Counted from the first letter of the stretch, positions 34,910 to 44,180 are shown. The stretch is 64,000 nt of DNA from an uncultured Microbacterium sp. (GCA_913774845.1 CAJYJO010000030.1:62001-126000); one strand, 5' to 3'. The notes: generated from the sequence alone by a model not told the origin. A program made the numbers and translations.

Positions 34910-35578
34910 ATGAGCGCGCATCCCTCCCTCGACCCCTCCGTCGTGCGCTGGTCGGCGCCGGCCGACGAGCGGGGTGATCGGCCCGTGCTGCTGCTCCTGC
35001 ACGGTTATGGCTCCGACGAGAACGATCTGTTCGGGCTCGTGCCGTACCTGCCCGCCGAGTACGTCGTGGCGAGCGTGCGCGCACCTCTCTCCCCGCCCTG
35101 GCCCATGCCGGGCGCGTCGTGGTACCCGATCGAGGGCCTCGAACGGCGCGATCCCGATGCCGTCACGAGCGCGGCGCGCGCGGTGCTCGCCTTCGTCCGC
35201 ACCGCCGTGGGCGACCGGCCCGTGGGGCTCCTCGGTTTCTCGCAGGGCGGCGCGGTGGCGCTGCAGACGCTGCGTCTCGCGCCCGATGCCGTGTCGTTCG
35301 CCGTCGTGATCGCCGGCTACGCGGCGGGCGGGGAGCTCGCGGGCGACGCGGTCCTCGCCGAGCGTCGACCGCCCGTGTTCTGGGGTCGCGGAGCGGCCGA
35401 CGACGTCATCCCCCCGCACCTAATCGACGTGACGGCGCAGTGGCTGCCCGCCCACAGCGACCTCAGCGGTCGCGTGTACCCCGGGCTGACCCACTCCATC
35501 TCGCAGGCAGAGCTCGACGACGTGCGCGCCTTCCTCGACGCCCGTCTCGCCGACCGCGCGGCGGCTGCCGAAAGCTGA
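34910..35578 (+). CDS. Alpha/beta-hydrolase, phospholipase/carboxylesterase type
   Basis: The 222-residue esterase has LLLLHGYGSDENDLFGLVPYL (oxyanion loop), the nucleophile Ser in GFSQGGAVAL, Asp in GRGAADDVIPP and His in GLTHSIS. It belongs to the acyl-protein thioesterase/carboxylesterase group acting on small esters or lysophospholipids. GACAAT lies six bases before the ATG. No signal peptide. The substrate is not predictable. Confidence 0.88.
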   Translation: MSAHPSLDPSVVRWSAPADERGDRPVLLLLHGYGSDENDLFGLVPYLPAEYVVASVRAPLSPPWPMPGASWYPIEGLERRDPDAVTSAARAVLAFVRTAVGDRPVGLLGFSQGGAVALQTLRLAPDAVSFAVVIAGYAAGGELAGDAVLAERRPPVFWGRGAADDVIPPHLIDVTAQWLPAHSDLSGRVYPGLTHSISQAELDDVRAFLDARLADRAAAAES

Positions 35579-35609
35579 GGCGGGGGTACCGCGATGACCG
35601 CCGGTCGGC

Positions 35610-35779
35610 TATCGTGGACAGCCCTGTCCCCGAGAACGAGGTCCCCTCCGGTGAAGATCGTCGACGCTTCCGCGCCCCTGTCCGCGCGCTGACCCGTCGA
35701 CCCGCCGTTTCTCTCGGCCGCCCTCCGCTGATGCGGACGGGTCCGGTGTCCGCGCATCCCGCGTCTCCGGAGTCCCGTC
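35610..35779 (+). promoter_or_regulatory. Probable attenuator leader of the ABC-F gene
   Basis: TATCGT at 35610-35615 is a plausible -10, leaving an untranslated leader of about 160 nt. It contains a 13-codon ORF (35651-35692) followed directly by GACCCGTC (35691-35698), which can pair with GACGGGTC (35736-35743). A short ORF plus hairpin upstream of an ABC-F gene is the layout of antibiotic-induced ribosome-stalling attenuators in other bacteria. The mechanism here is inferred. Confidence 0.45.
35651..35692 (+). CDS. Possible 13-residue leader peptide of the ABC-F gene
   Basis: GTG start, GAGG ten bases upstream, encoding VKIVDASAPLSAR and ending TGA at 35690-35692, exactly where the downstream hairpin arm starts. 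A stalled ribosome would cover that arm. Too short to judge by coding bias. Confidence 0.4.
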   Translation: MKIVDASAPLSAR

Positions 35780-37375
35780 ATGTCATCCCTCTCCCCCTCC
35801 CTCGTATTCGATCACGTCCGCCTCGTCTGGCCCGACGGCACCGTCGCCCTCGACGACGTCTCGGGTGCCGTCGGTCGCGGCCGTACGGGTCTCGTCGGTC
35901 GCAACGGTTCCGGCAAGTCCACGCTGCTGCGCCTGGCCGCGGGGCACCTCGCCCCGTCGGCGGGGGCGGTCTCGGCATCCGGCGACGTCGCCCTGCTGCC
36001 GCAGCGCCCCGCGTCCGATCCGCGGCGACCCGTCGCGGACCTGCTCGGTGTCGCCGAGCCCCTCGCGGCGCTGCGTGCGATCGAGGCGGGCGACGTCGAT
36101 CCGCGGCGCTTCGACGCGGTCGGCGACGACTGGGACGTCGAAGCCCGCGCGCACGCCCTCCTCGCCGAGGTGGGGCTGCCCCCGGACGCGCTCGATCGGA
36201 GCGTCGGGGACCTGTCCGGCGGCGAGACGATGCTCGCCGCGCTCGTGGCATTGCGCGCCCGCGCGGCCGACATCACGCTCCTCGACGAACCGACGAACGA
36301 CCTGGACCGTGCCGCCCGGGCGCGGGTGGGCGACCTCGTTCGCGCGTGGCCCGGCACCCTCGTCGTCGTCAGTCACGACATCGGTCTGCTGGAGGAGATG
36401 GATGCCACCGCCGAGCTGTACGGGAGGACCCTCAGCGTCGTCGGTGGTCCGTACAGCGCCTGGCGGGCGCATCGCGACGCGGAGCAGGAAGCCGCCCTGC
36501 GGGCCGAGCGCGACGCCGCCCGGACGCTGCGTCGAGAGCGCCGGCAGCGCATCGAGTCGTACGACAAGCTCGCCTCGCGGAGCCGCGTCGCGCACAAAGC
36601 GCAGGTCGAGAAGCGGGTCCCCAAGATCATCGCGGGAGGGCGGGCCAACGCGGCCCAGGTGAGCGCGGGTCGGCTGAGCAGCGAGATGCGGGGGAAGGAG
36701 GATGCCGCCCGCGCGGCGTTGAGCGAGGCCTCGGCGCGCGTGCGCGATGACGACGTGGTGCGCATCGACCTGCCCGATCCGGGCAACGCGGCCGGACGGC
36801 GCATCATGACGCTGGGGGACGGTGAACGCGAATGGATCATCACGGGTCGCGAACGCGTCGCCCTGGTGGGGCGCAACGGCGCGGGGAAGACGACCCTCCT
36901 CGAGCGTCTCGTCCACGGCGGGGACCCGTCGAGTCCAGTCGTCGCCCGAGCGAGCGTCGAGCAGATCGGCTACCTGCCGCAACGGCTCGACGACCTGGAT
37001 GACGCGGCATCCGTCCTCGACAACGTCGCTGCTGCGGCACCGAGCGTTCCCCGCGCGCTCGTGCGCGACCGCCTCGCGCGGTTCCTCGTGCGCGGGGATG
37101 CGGTCGGCCGGCCGGTGGGCGCGCTGTCCGGGGGCGAGCGGTTCCGCGTGGCGCTGGCGCGCCTGCTGCTCGCGGACCCTCCCCCGCAGCTGCTCGTGCT
37201 CGACGAACCCACCAACAACCTCGATCTCGACACGGTCGACCAGCTGGTCGACGCGCTGCGGGCGTATCGGGGCGCGGTGCTGGTGGTCAGCCACGACGAC
37301 GCCTTCCTCGCGAGGGTGGGTCTCGACCTCCGGTTGGAGCTCGACGCCGGGCGGCTCACGGAGCTCGCGCCCTGA
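35780..37375 (+). CDS. ABC-F family ATPase (ribosome-associated, possibly antibiotic resistance)
   Basis: The 531-residue soluble protein has two nucleotide-binding domains and no membrane segments. Domain 1: Walker A GRNGSGKST, signature LSGGET, Walker B LLDEPTND. Domain 2: Walker A GRNGAGKTT, signature LSGGERFRVALARLL, Walker B VLDEPTNN. A charged coiled linker (about 230-330: EQEAALRAERDAARTLRRERRQRI) joins them. ABC-F proteins act on ribosomes in translation or antibiotic protection, not transport. The upstream attenuator-like leader and the lack of neighbouring permeases suggest an inducible protection factor; the drug cannot be predicted. Confidence 0.9.
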   Translation: MSSLSPSLVFDHVRLVWPDGTVALDDVSGAVGRGRTGLVGRNGSGKSTLLRLAAGHLAPSAGAVSASGDVALLPQRPASDPRRPVADLLGVAEPLAALRAIEAGDVDPRRFDAVGDDWDVEARAHALLAEVGLPPDALDRSVGDLSGGETMLAALVALRARAADITLLDEPTNDLDRAARARVGDLVRAWPGTLVVVSHDIGLLEEMDATAELYGRTLSVVGGPYSAWRAHRDAEQEAALRAERDAARTLRRERRQRIESYDKLASRSRVAHKAQVEKRVPKIIAGGRANAAQVSAGRLSSEMRGKEDAARAALSEASARVRDDDVVRIDLPDPGNAAGRRIMTLGDGEREWIITGRERVALVGRNGAGKTTLLERLVHGGDPSSPVVARASVEQIGYLPQRLDDLDDAASVLDNVAAAAPSVPRALVRDRLARFLVRGDAVGRPVGALSGGERFRVALARLLLADPPPQLLVLDEPTNNLDLDTVDQLVDALRAYRGAVLVVSHDDAFLARVGLDLRLELDAGRLTELAP

Positions 37376-37461
37376 GCCGGGAAGGGGTGGTCGGGACGCG
37401 TTCCGCGGCGGGCGAACGTCAACCCCGACCCGATGTCGGAGGTCCGGGAGAGGATGTCGGC

Positions 37462-40400
37462 ATGGCCGACGTGCTGGAGAGATTCGGTCCTGCGACGCAG
37501 GACTGGTTCCGTGGCGCCTTCTCCGCGCCCACCAACGCGCAGAGGGGGGCGTGGGAATCGGTGTCCTCGGGGCGGAATGCCCTCGTCGTCGCCCCGACCG
37601 GCTCCGGCAAGACGCTCTCCGCCTTCCTCTTCGCCATCGACCGGATCTTCACCGAGAAGGCGCCCGAGGCCCCCACCGCAGAGCCCCCTCGTCGAGGGAA
37701 GAAGGCGGCGCCGAAGGCCCCGGCGACCACCACTCGGGTGCTCTACGTCTCGCCCCTGAAGGCGCTCGGAGTCGACGTCGAGCGCAACCTGCGTTCGCCG
37801 CTGGTGGGCATCGGGCAGTCGGCCCGGCGTCTCGGCATCCAGGTCCCCGCCGTGACCGTGGGCGTGCGCTCCGGCGACACGAGTTCGAGCGACCGACGCA
37901 AGCTCGTCACCGACCCGCCCGACATCCTCATCACCACCCCCGAGTCGCTCTACCTCATGCTCACGAGCCAGGCGGCCGAGACGCTGCGGGGCGTGCATAC
38001 CGTCATCATCGACGAGGTGCACGCGGTCGCGGCGACCAAGCGCGGCGCCCATCTCGCCGTGAGCCTCGAGCGGCTCGACGCCCTGCTCGACACCCGCGCA
38101 CAGCGCATCGGCCTCTCGGCGACGGTCCGTCCGATCGACGAGGTGGCCCGCTTCCTCGGCGGCGCGCAGCCCGTCGACATCGTCGCTCCCAAGGCCACGA
38201 AGGCGTTCGATCTGTCGGTCGTCGTCCCCGTCGACGACATGCTCAACCCGCCGCCCCCTCCCGGCGCCCCCGATCCCGATCAGGCGGGCGACGGCGAATG
38301 GTTCTCCGACCGCCCCGAGAGTACCGAGGTCTCGGGATCCGTGTGGCCGCACGTCGAGGAGGCCATCGTCGACCGCATCCTCGAGCGCCGGTCGACCATC
38401 GTTTTCGCCAACTCGCGCCGCCTGGCCGAGCGCCTCACGGGGCGTCTCAACGAGATCTACGCCGAGCGCCAGGGCATCGACGTCCCCGAGCCGACGGTGC
38501 CGGCGGCGCAGTGGGTCCACAGAGCAGAGGCTCCGGGCGGCGCGAATGCGCCGGCTGGAGGAGCGGATGGGGGGTCCCAGGCGGGATCCTCCGCCGGGGT
38601 CGCGGCCATTCTCGCCAAGGCGCACCACGGCTCGGTCTCGAAAGAGCAGCGCGCCCAGGTCGAAGACGAGCTGAAGTCCGGCACGCTCCGGTGCGTCGTC
38701 GCGACGAGCAGCCTCGAGCTCGGCATCGACATGGGCTCGGTCGACCTCGTCATCCAGGTCGAGTCGCCGCCGAGCGCGGCCTCGGGCCTGCAGCGCGTCG
38801 GCCGCGCCGGGCATCAGGTCGGCGAGGTCAGCCGGGCAGCGCTCTTCCCCAAGCACCGCAGCGACGTGCTGCACACGGCGGTCGTGACCGAGCGCATGCT
38901 CGCCGGTCGCATCGAGGCGATCTCCGTCCCCCAGAATCCGCTCGACATCCTCGCCCAGCAGACGGTCGCCGCCTCCGCCCTCGGAGCGATCGACGTCGAG
39001 GAATGGTTCGAGACCGTCAAGCGCAGCGCGCCGTTCCGTTCCCTCCCCCGCTCCGCCTACGAGGCCACCCTCGACCTCCTGGCGGGCCGCTACCCCTCCG
39101 ACGAGTTCGCCGAGCTGCGCCCCCGCCTGGTCTGGGACCGCGACGCGGGTACGCTCACCGGTCGTCCCGGGGCGCAGCGCGTGGCCGTGACCAGCGGCGG
39201 CACCATCCCCGACCGCGGCCTGTTCGGCGTGTTCGTGGCGGGTGAGTCGCAGAACGCCCGCGTGGGCGAGCTCGACGAAGAGATGGTCTACGAGTCGCGC
39301 GTCAACGACGTCTTCACGCTGGGCACCACGAGCTGGCGCATCGTCGAGATCACGCACGACCGCGTCAACGTCGTCCCGGCCTTCGGGCAGCCCGGCAAGC
39401 TTCCGTTCTGGCACGGCGACGGCATCGGCCGTCCCGCCGAGCTCGGCGAGGCCCTGGGAAAGTTCTCGCGCGACATCGCCGGGGTCGACCGGGTCAAGGC
39501 CGAGGAGCGGCTGCGGGAGTCCGGCCTCGACGACAACGCCATCTCGAATCTCCTCGCCTACCTCGCCGAGCAGCGCGAGGCCACGGGCAGCCTGCCCACC
39601 GACCGCACGCTCACCGTCGAGCGCAGCCGCGACGAGGTCGGCGACTGGCGCATCATCCTGCATTCCCCGTACGGCATGCAGGTGCATTCGCCGTGGGCGC
39701 TGGCGGTGAATGCGCGCATCCGCGAACGGCTCGGCGTCGAGGGCGCGGCGGTCGCGAGCGACGACGGGATCATCGCGCGCGTCCCGGATGCCGCGGCCGA
39801 GCCGCCCGGAGCCGACCTCTTCGTCTTCGAGCCCGACGAGCTCGAGCAGATCGTCACCGACGAGGTGGGCGGGTCGGCGCTGTTCGCCTCGCGCTTCCGC
39901 GAGTGCGCGGCACGCGCTTTGCTGCTGCCCCGGTTGAATCCGAACCGCCGCTCGCCCCTGTGGCAGCAGCGCCAGCGCTCGGCTCAGCTGCTCGAGGTCG
40001 CCAAACGGCATCCGGCCTTCCCGATCATCCTCGAGACCCTCCGCGAGGTGCTGCAGGACGTCTACGATCTGCCCGCCCTTCTGCGTGTGACGCGGCAGAT
40101 CGGCGAGCGCAAGATCCGCCTCGTCGAGATCACCACGTCGCAGCCCTCGCCCTACGCGCGCGACCTGCTCTTCGGCTACGTCGGCGCGTTCATGTACGAA
40201 GGCGATTCGCCGCTCGCCGAGCGTCGGGCCGCCGCGCTCTCGGTCGACCCGGCGCTGCTGAGCGAGCTGCTCGGCAAGGTCGAGATGCGCGAGCTCCTCG
40301 ACCCCGAGGTCATCGCCCAGTTCGAGCGCGAGGCGCAGCGCCTCGACCCCGACCGGCGCGCGCGCGGCGTCGAGGGAGTGGCCGACCTCCTCCGTATCCT

Positions 40401-42195
40401 CGGCCCTCTCGATGCGACCGAGGTGGCGGCGCGACTCGACACCGAGGGCGATGCGCTCGCCGAGGCCGAGCAGCATCTCGCCAGCCTCGTCGACGACCGC
40501 CGCGCCATCCGCGTGACGATCGCGGGCGTCTCCCGCACCGCCGGGATCGAAGACGCCGGGCGACTCCGCGACGCTCTGGGCGCGGCGCTTCCCGTCGGCA
40601 TCCCGAACGCCTTCCTCGAACCGTTCCCCGATCCGCTCGGCGACCTCGTCGCTCGTTTCGCCCGCACGCACGCCCCGTTCGCCACCGAGGCGGTCGCCGG
40701 ACGCCTGGGCGTCGGCGTCGCGGTCGCGCGGCTCACGCTGCAACGCCTGGAATCGCAGGGGCGGCTCTCGAGCGGTTTCTTCCTGCCCGAGGCGTCGGGG
40801 GGCAGCCGCGGCGACGACACCGAGTGGTGCGATGTCGAGGTGCTGCGCCGGCTGCGCATGCGCTCGCTCGCGGCGATCCGCGGCAGCGTCGAGCCGGTCC
40901 CGCCCGCGGCGTACGCGCGGTTCCTCCCCGTGTGGCAGCATCTCGGGCGTCCGCTCGAGGGCATCGACGGCGTGCTCGCCGTCATCGAGCAGCTCGCCGG
41001 CGTGCCGATCCCGGCGAGCGCCTGGGAGTCGCTCGTGCTGCCCTCGCGCGTGCGCGACTACTCGCCCGCTCTCCTCGACGAGCTCACCGCCACGGGCGAA
41101 GTGGTCTGGTCGGGGCACGGCACCCTCCCGGGCCGCGACGGGTGGATCGCCCTGCATCCCGCCGAGGCGGCGCCCTTCACCCTGCAAGACCCCGACGACC
41201 CCGACGACCCGGCGCCCGACTCGCTGGAGGCCCGGATCCTCGCCGCCCTCGAGGGGGGAGGGGCGTACTTCGCCGCTCAGCTCACGCAGCTGGCCGGGGC
41301 CGAGAACGAGCAGTCCGTCAACGACGCACTGTGGGCCCTGACCTGGGCCGGGCGGGTCACGAACGACACCTTCGCCCCCGTCCGCACCCTTCTCAGCGGC
41401 GGTGGCCAGTCGCACCGCGTCGCCCGGCGCGCACCACGCGCCCGCATGTACCGCGGGGCCACCATGCCGCGGGCCACCTCGGCACCGCGACCCCCGTCGC
41501 TCGGCGGCCGCTGGTCATTGCTGCCCGCGGGCGAGCCCGATGCCGCCGCGCGCGCCACCGCCACCGCCAGCCTGCTGCTCGACCGCTACGGCGTCGTCAC
41601 CCGGGGGGCGGTGCAGTCCGAGGGCGTCCCGGGCGGATTCGCACAGGTGTACCGCATCCTCGCCGGGTTCGAAGAGGCGGGGCATTGTCGACGCGGGTAC
41701 GTCATCGAGAAGCTCGGCGCCGCGCAGTTCGCGGCCTCGGCGACCGTCGACCGTCTGCGCGAGTTCGCCGCAGTGGCCGATCCGCCACCGCTGCGCACCA
41801 TGACCCTCGCGGCCACCGACCCCGCCAACCCGTACGGCGCCGCCCTCGGCTGGCCCGCGATCGAGGGGGTCACCCATCGCCCCGGCCGCAAGGCCGGAGG
41901 TCTCGTCGTCCTCGTCGACGGCGAGCTCACGCTCTACCTCGAGCGCGGCGGCCGCAGCGCCCTGGCCTTCACCGACGACGAGGCGCCCCTGCAGGCCGCC
42001 GCCCGCCATCTCGCCGAGACCGCGAAGAAGCGCCGCCTCGACACCCTCACGGTCGAGCAGGTCAACGGCGAGTTCGTCTACGGCACCGCCGTCGGACGCG
42101 CCCTGCGCGAGGCGGGGTTCGTCGAATCGCCCAAGGGCCTGACGTTGCGCAAGCTCACCGCGGGCGACACCCTCCGCGAGGCCGCCCGTGCCTGA
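37462..42195 (+). CDS. lhr: Large helicase-related protein Lhr
   Basis: The 1577-residue superfamily 2 helicase matches actinobacterial Lhr in length. The helicase core has Walker A VVAPTGSGKT (about residue 43), TTPESLY, the DEVH box IIDEVHAVAATKRG (about 180), LSATV, VVATSSLELGIDMGSVD and QRVGRAGHQ. A Gly/Ala-rich insert (GGANAPAGGADGG) lies inside the second RecA domain. Winged-helix and Lhr-specific domains follow, then a long C-terminal region. Lhr is a 3'-5' DNA translocase with a repair role. ATG at 37462 is preferred over the open frame upstream because GGGAGAGG precedes it. It overlaps nei. Confidence 0.93.
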   Translation: MADVLERFGPATQDWFRGAFSAPTNAQRGAWESVSSGRNALVVAPTGSGKTLSAFLFAIDRIFTEKAPEAPTAEPPRRGKKAAPKAPATTTRVLYVSPLKALGVDVERNLRSPLVGIGQSARRLGIQVPAVTVGVRSGDTSSSDRRKLVTDPPDILITTPESLYLMLTSQAAETLRGVHTVIIDEVHAVAATKRGAHLAVSLERLDALLDTRAQRIGLSATVRPIDEVARFLGGAQPVDIVAPKATKAFDLSVVVPVDDMLNPPPPPGAPDPDQAGDGEWFSDRPESTEVSGSVWPHVEEAIVDRILERRSTIVFANSRRLAERLTGRLNEIYAERQGIDVPEPTVPAAQWVHRAEAPGGANAPAGGADGGSQAGSSAGVAAILAKAHHGSVSKEQRAQVEDELKSGTLRCVVATSSLELGIDMGSVDLVIQVESPPSAASGLQRVGRAGHQVGEVSRAALFPKHRSDVLHTAVVTERMLAGRIEAISVPQNPLDILAQQTVAASALGAIDVEEWFETVKRSAPFRSLPRSAYEATLDLLAGRYPSDEFAELRPRLVWDRDAGTLTGRPGAQRVAVTSGGTIPDRGLFGVFVAGESQNARVGELDEEMVYESRVNDVFTLGTTSWRIVEITHDRVNVVPAFGQPGKLPFWHGDGIGRPAELGEALGKFSRDIAGVDRVKAEERLRESGLDDNAISNLLAYLAEQREATGSLPTDRTLTVERSRDEVGDWRIILHSPYGMQVHSPWALAVNARIRERLGVEGAAVASDDGIIARVPDAAAEPPGADLFVFEPDELEQIVTDEVGGSALFASRFRECAARALLLPRLNPNRRSPLWQQRQRSAQLLEVAKRHPAFPIILETLREVLQDVYDLPALLRVTRQIGERKIRLVEITTSQPSPYARDLLFGYVGAFMYEGDSPLAERRAAALSVDPALLSELLGKVEMRELLDPEVIAQFEREAQRLDPDRRARGVEGVADLLRILGPLDATEVAARLDTEGDALAEAEQHLASLVDDRRAIRVTIAGVSRTAGIEDAGRLRDALGAALPVGIPNAFLEPFPDPLGDLVARFARTHAPFATEAVAGRLGVGVAVARLTLQRLESQGRLSSGFFLPEASGGSRGDDTEWCDVEVLRRLRMRSLAAIRGSVEPVPPAAYARFLPVWQHLGRPLEGIDGVLAVIEQLAGVPIPASAWESLVLPSRVRDYSPALLDELTATGEVVWSGHGTLPGRDGWIALHPAEAAPFTLQDPDDPDDPAPDSLEARILAALEGGGAYFAAQLTQLAGAENEQSVNDALWALTWAGRVTNDTFAPVRTLLSGGGQSHRVARRAPRARMYRGATMPRATSAPRPPSLGGRWSLLPAGEPDAAARATATASLLLDRYGVVTRGAVQSEGVPGGFAQVYRILAGFEEAGHCRRGYVIEKLGAAQFAASATVDRLREFAAVADPPPLRTMTLAATDPANPYGAALGWPAIEGVTHRPGRKAGGLVVLVDGELTLYLERGGRSALAFTDDEAPLQAAARHLAETAKKRRLDTLTVEQVNGEFVYGTAVGRALREAGFVESPKGLTLRKLTAGDTLREAARA

Positions 42196-42964
42196 GGGCG
42201 ACACCGTCTACCGCGCGGCGGCGAAGCTCCACGCCGCCCTCGCCGGCAAGGTGGTCACGCGTTTCGACATCCGCGTTCCCGGGAGCGCCACGGCCGACCT
42301 CCGCGGCGAGACCGTGCACGAGGTCGCCGCGCGCGGCAAGCACCTGCTCCACCGGATCGGCGGGTACACGCTGCACTCCCACCTGAAGATGGAGGGCCGG
42401 TGGGACCTCTACCGCCCGGGCGAGCGGTGGCGTCGCCCCGCCTTCAAGGCCCGCGCGATCGTGGGGGTGGCGGGGGCGGATGCCGTCGGCTTCGACCTCG
42501 CGATGGTCGAGGTGCTGCGCACCGCCGACGAGCACACCGTCATCGGCCACCTCGGTCCCGACCTCCTCGCCGACGACTGGGACGAGGCCGAGGCGGTCCG
42601 CCGGGTCGCGGCCGACCCGCGAGAGGCCCACGTCGCCCTGCTCGATCAGCGCAACGTCGCCGGCTTCGGCAACGTGTACGCGAACGAGCTGCTGTTCGTA
42701 CGCGGCATCGCCCCCACCACCCCCGCCACCGAGATCGACGCCCGAGCGACGATCGCCCTCGGTGAGCGCATGATCCGGGCCAACCTCCCACGTCCGGAAC
42801 GCACGTTCACGGGCGACAGCCGCCCGGGCCGACGCTTCTGGGTCTACGGCCGCGAGGGTGCGCCGTGCCGGCGGTGCGGTACGCCCATCCGTGCGACATC
42901 CCTCGGGGCGAACCCGACGGCCGAGCGCGACGTGTACTGGTGCCCCACCTGCCAGCCCGGCTGA
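42188..42964 (+). CDS. nei: DNA glycosylase/AP lyase, Fpg/Nei family (endonuclease VIII-like)
   Basis: The 258-residue enzyme starts PEGDTVYRAA after the initiator, so Pro2 (nucleophile) and Glu3 are in place. It has LHSHLKMEGRWDLY and QRNVAGFGNVYANELLF (helix-two-turn-helix), and a C-terminal zinc finger CRRC..CPTC (about 225-256). It removes oxidised bases and nicks the strand. The GTG start overlaps the lhr stop by 8 bp, so helicase and glycosylase are made together, in line with the known lhr-nei pairing in actinobacteria. Confidence 0.93.
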   Translation: MPEGDTVYRAAAKLHAALAGKVVTRFDIRVPGSATADLRGETVHEVAARGKHLLHRIGGYTLHSHLKMEGRWDLYRPGERWRRPAFKARAIVGVAGADAVGFDLAMVEVLRTADEHTVIGHLGPDLLADDWDEAEAVRRVAADPREAHVALLDQRNVAGFGNVYANELLFVRGIAPTTPATEIDARATIALGERMIRANLPRPERTFTGDSRPGRRFWVYGREGAPCRRCGTPIRATSLGANPTAERDVYWCPTCQPG

Positions 42965-43305
42965 TGCCCGTGCGGCCGCCCCGGCCGTGGGCCTCTCCGC
43001 CCCCCTCGGACACTCGGTTCGGAGGGGCGGCGAGGCCCCCTCGGACACCCGGTTCGGAGGGGCGCGGCGAGGCCCCCGCGGAAAGCGACCCCTTCGCGCC
43101 CGCCTGTCAACCCGCCCGTGACGCCCGGTGGAACGTGCGAGAACGGTCGGACAACACAACGCCGGGGAACCGACCGGAAGCGGTCTCTCGACATCGAGGA
43201 AACCGTTCTCGGTAGGGGCGACGAACAACCTGTCGAGGGAATGCTGGTCCGCCCTCACCCGTTGTCATACATGTCGGCCGACCCGATGGCCGACCGGAGG
43301 GGATC
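42965..43305. other. 341-bp intergenic region with hairpins, no gene seen
   Basis: Left part: tandem hairpin units (listed separately). Middle: CGAGAACGGT (43138-43147) is perfectly complementary to ACCGTTCTCG (43202-43211); nested in between, CGGTCGG (43144-43150) can pair with CCGACCG (43170-43176), sharing bases with the outer arm, so the two folds exclude each other. Right part: the ribosome binding site GGAGGGG for the next gene. I see no convincing ORF. Confidence 0.5.
43002..43073 (+). repeat. Tandem 35/37-bp hairpin repeat downstream of nei
   Basis: Two near-identical units (43002-43036 and 43037-43073) each contain CCCCTCGGACAC and CGGTTCGGAGGGGC, so CCCCTC pairs with GAGGGG in each. 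They may act as the terminator of the lhr-nei operon. The second unit has two extra bases (GCGC for GC). Confidence 0.7.
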
Positions 43306-43713
43306 GTGGGAAAGAACTACATCGACATCGAGAACGACCACGGCGAGACGCTGCGCTACCGCAAGCACGTCAACGGTCGCGGACTCGTCGCGCACGGCGC
43401 GAAGGTCCACCCGTCGGCGCTGGTCGAGAACGGTGCCTACGTCGAACCCGGCGTGCAGATCGCCGCGGGTGTTCGTGTCGGTCGCGGCGCCTGGATCGAG
43501 TCGGACGCCGTCATCGGCCCCGAGGCGCGCATCGAGCCGCACGCGCACATCTGCGCGGGTGCCGTCATCGGCGCCGGAGCGCACATCGGTGTCCGTACGC
43601 AGGTCGGTCACAACGCGCGCATCGCGGTCGGCTCGCTCATCGGCGACGACGAGATCATCAACGACGGCGAGGCCGTCGCCACCGACCGTCGCGGGTTGCG
43701 CCTGGCGGCCTGA
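43306..43713 (+). CDS. Left-handed beta-helix (hexapeptide repeat) protein
   Basis: The 135-residue protein is built mainly of hexapeptide repeats (about 30-120: VHPSALVENGAYVEPGVQIA, AWIESDAVIGPEARIEPHAH, AVIGAGAHIG), the left-handed beta-helix seen in LpxA-like acyltransferases and gamma-class carbonic anhydrases. It lacks the C-terminal helices of acyltransferases and no clear metal-binding His triad is seen, so enzyme activity is uncertain. The GTG start has GGAGGGG upstream. A strong terminator follows. Confidence 0.75.
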   Translation: MGKNYIDIENDHGETLRYRKHVNGRGLVAHGAKVHPSALVENGAYVEPGVQIAAGVRVGRGAWIESDAVIGPEARIEPHAHICAGAVIGAGAHIGVRTQVGHNARIAVGSLIGDDEIINDGEAVATDRRGLRLAA

Positions 43714-43737
43714 CGCGTCCGCGGCGCGGCATCCACG

Positions 43738-43769
43738 ACCCGCACGACTCTTCGGAGCGTGCGGGTTTT
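43738..43769 (+). terminator. Intrinsic terminator with UUCG tetraloop
   Basis: ACCCGCACG pairs with CGTGCGGGT (43738-43746 with 43758-43766). Inside, after one bulged A, CTC pairs with GAG around a TTCG tetraloop, and TTTT follows. It is one of the few terminators here with a T run. Confidence 0.9.
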
Positions 43770-43790
43770 CGCGTCTCGCGGGGTCGCTGC

Positions 43791-44180
43791 TCAGGCGAGG
43801 ATCGTCAGAACCAGTCCGATGAGCGGGAGCGTCCCCTGGATGCTCGCGGGGCGCAGATACTTCTTGCCCGAGGTCACGAGGACGACAGCTGCGGCGGACA
43901 TCGAGCCGAGCGAGAAGATCAGCAGGGTGCGGCCCGCGACGTCGCCGATGCCGGCGACCAGCCACAGCACGATGCCGATCGCCGCGCCGATCGCGAGGAA
44001 GAGGTTGTAGAAGCCCTGGTTGTAGGCCATGGGCTTGGTGGTGTCGGCGGCCTGCTGGTCGGCGATGCCGAAGATGCGCCACACGTTCGGGTGCGTCCAC
44101 CGCACGCTCTCGAGCACGAAAATGTACACGTGCAGAAGGGCCGCGAGTCCCGCGAAGACGAGCGCCAGGATGCCGATCAT
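43791..44180 (-). CDS. DUF1304 family membrane protein
   Basis: The 129-residue protein has four hydrophobic segments: LALVFAGLAALLHVYIFVLE, YNLFLAIGAAIGIVLWLVAG, LLIFSLGSMSAAAVVLVTSG and GTLPLIGLVLTILA. GFYNLFLA and SVRW are typical of DUF1304. The function of the family is unknown. It stands alone between converging and diverging neighbours. Confidence 0.8.
   Translation of the reverse strand: MIGILALVFAGLAALLHVYIFVLESVRWTHPNVWRIFGIADQQAADTTKPMAYNQGFYNLFLAIGAAIGIVLWLVAGIGDVAGRTLLIFSLGSMSAAAVVLVTSGKKYLRPASIQGTLPLIGLVLTILA

Noticed and set aside
35780-37375. ABC transporter ATPase
   Set aside because: Two ATPase domains in one soluble chain with a charged linker and no permease: ABC-F, not a transporter.
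36970-41415. Leftward open frame of about 1480 codons opposite lhr
   Set aside because: Antisense shadow of lhr; Lhr motifs on the top strand are unambiguous.
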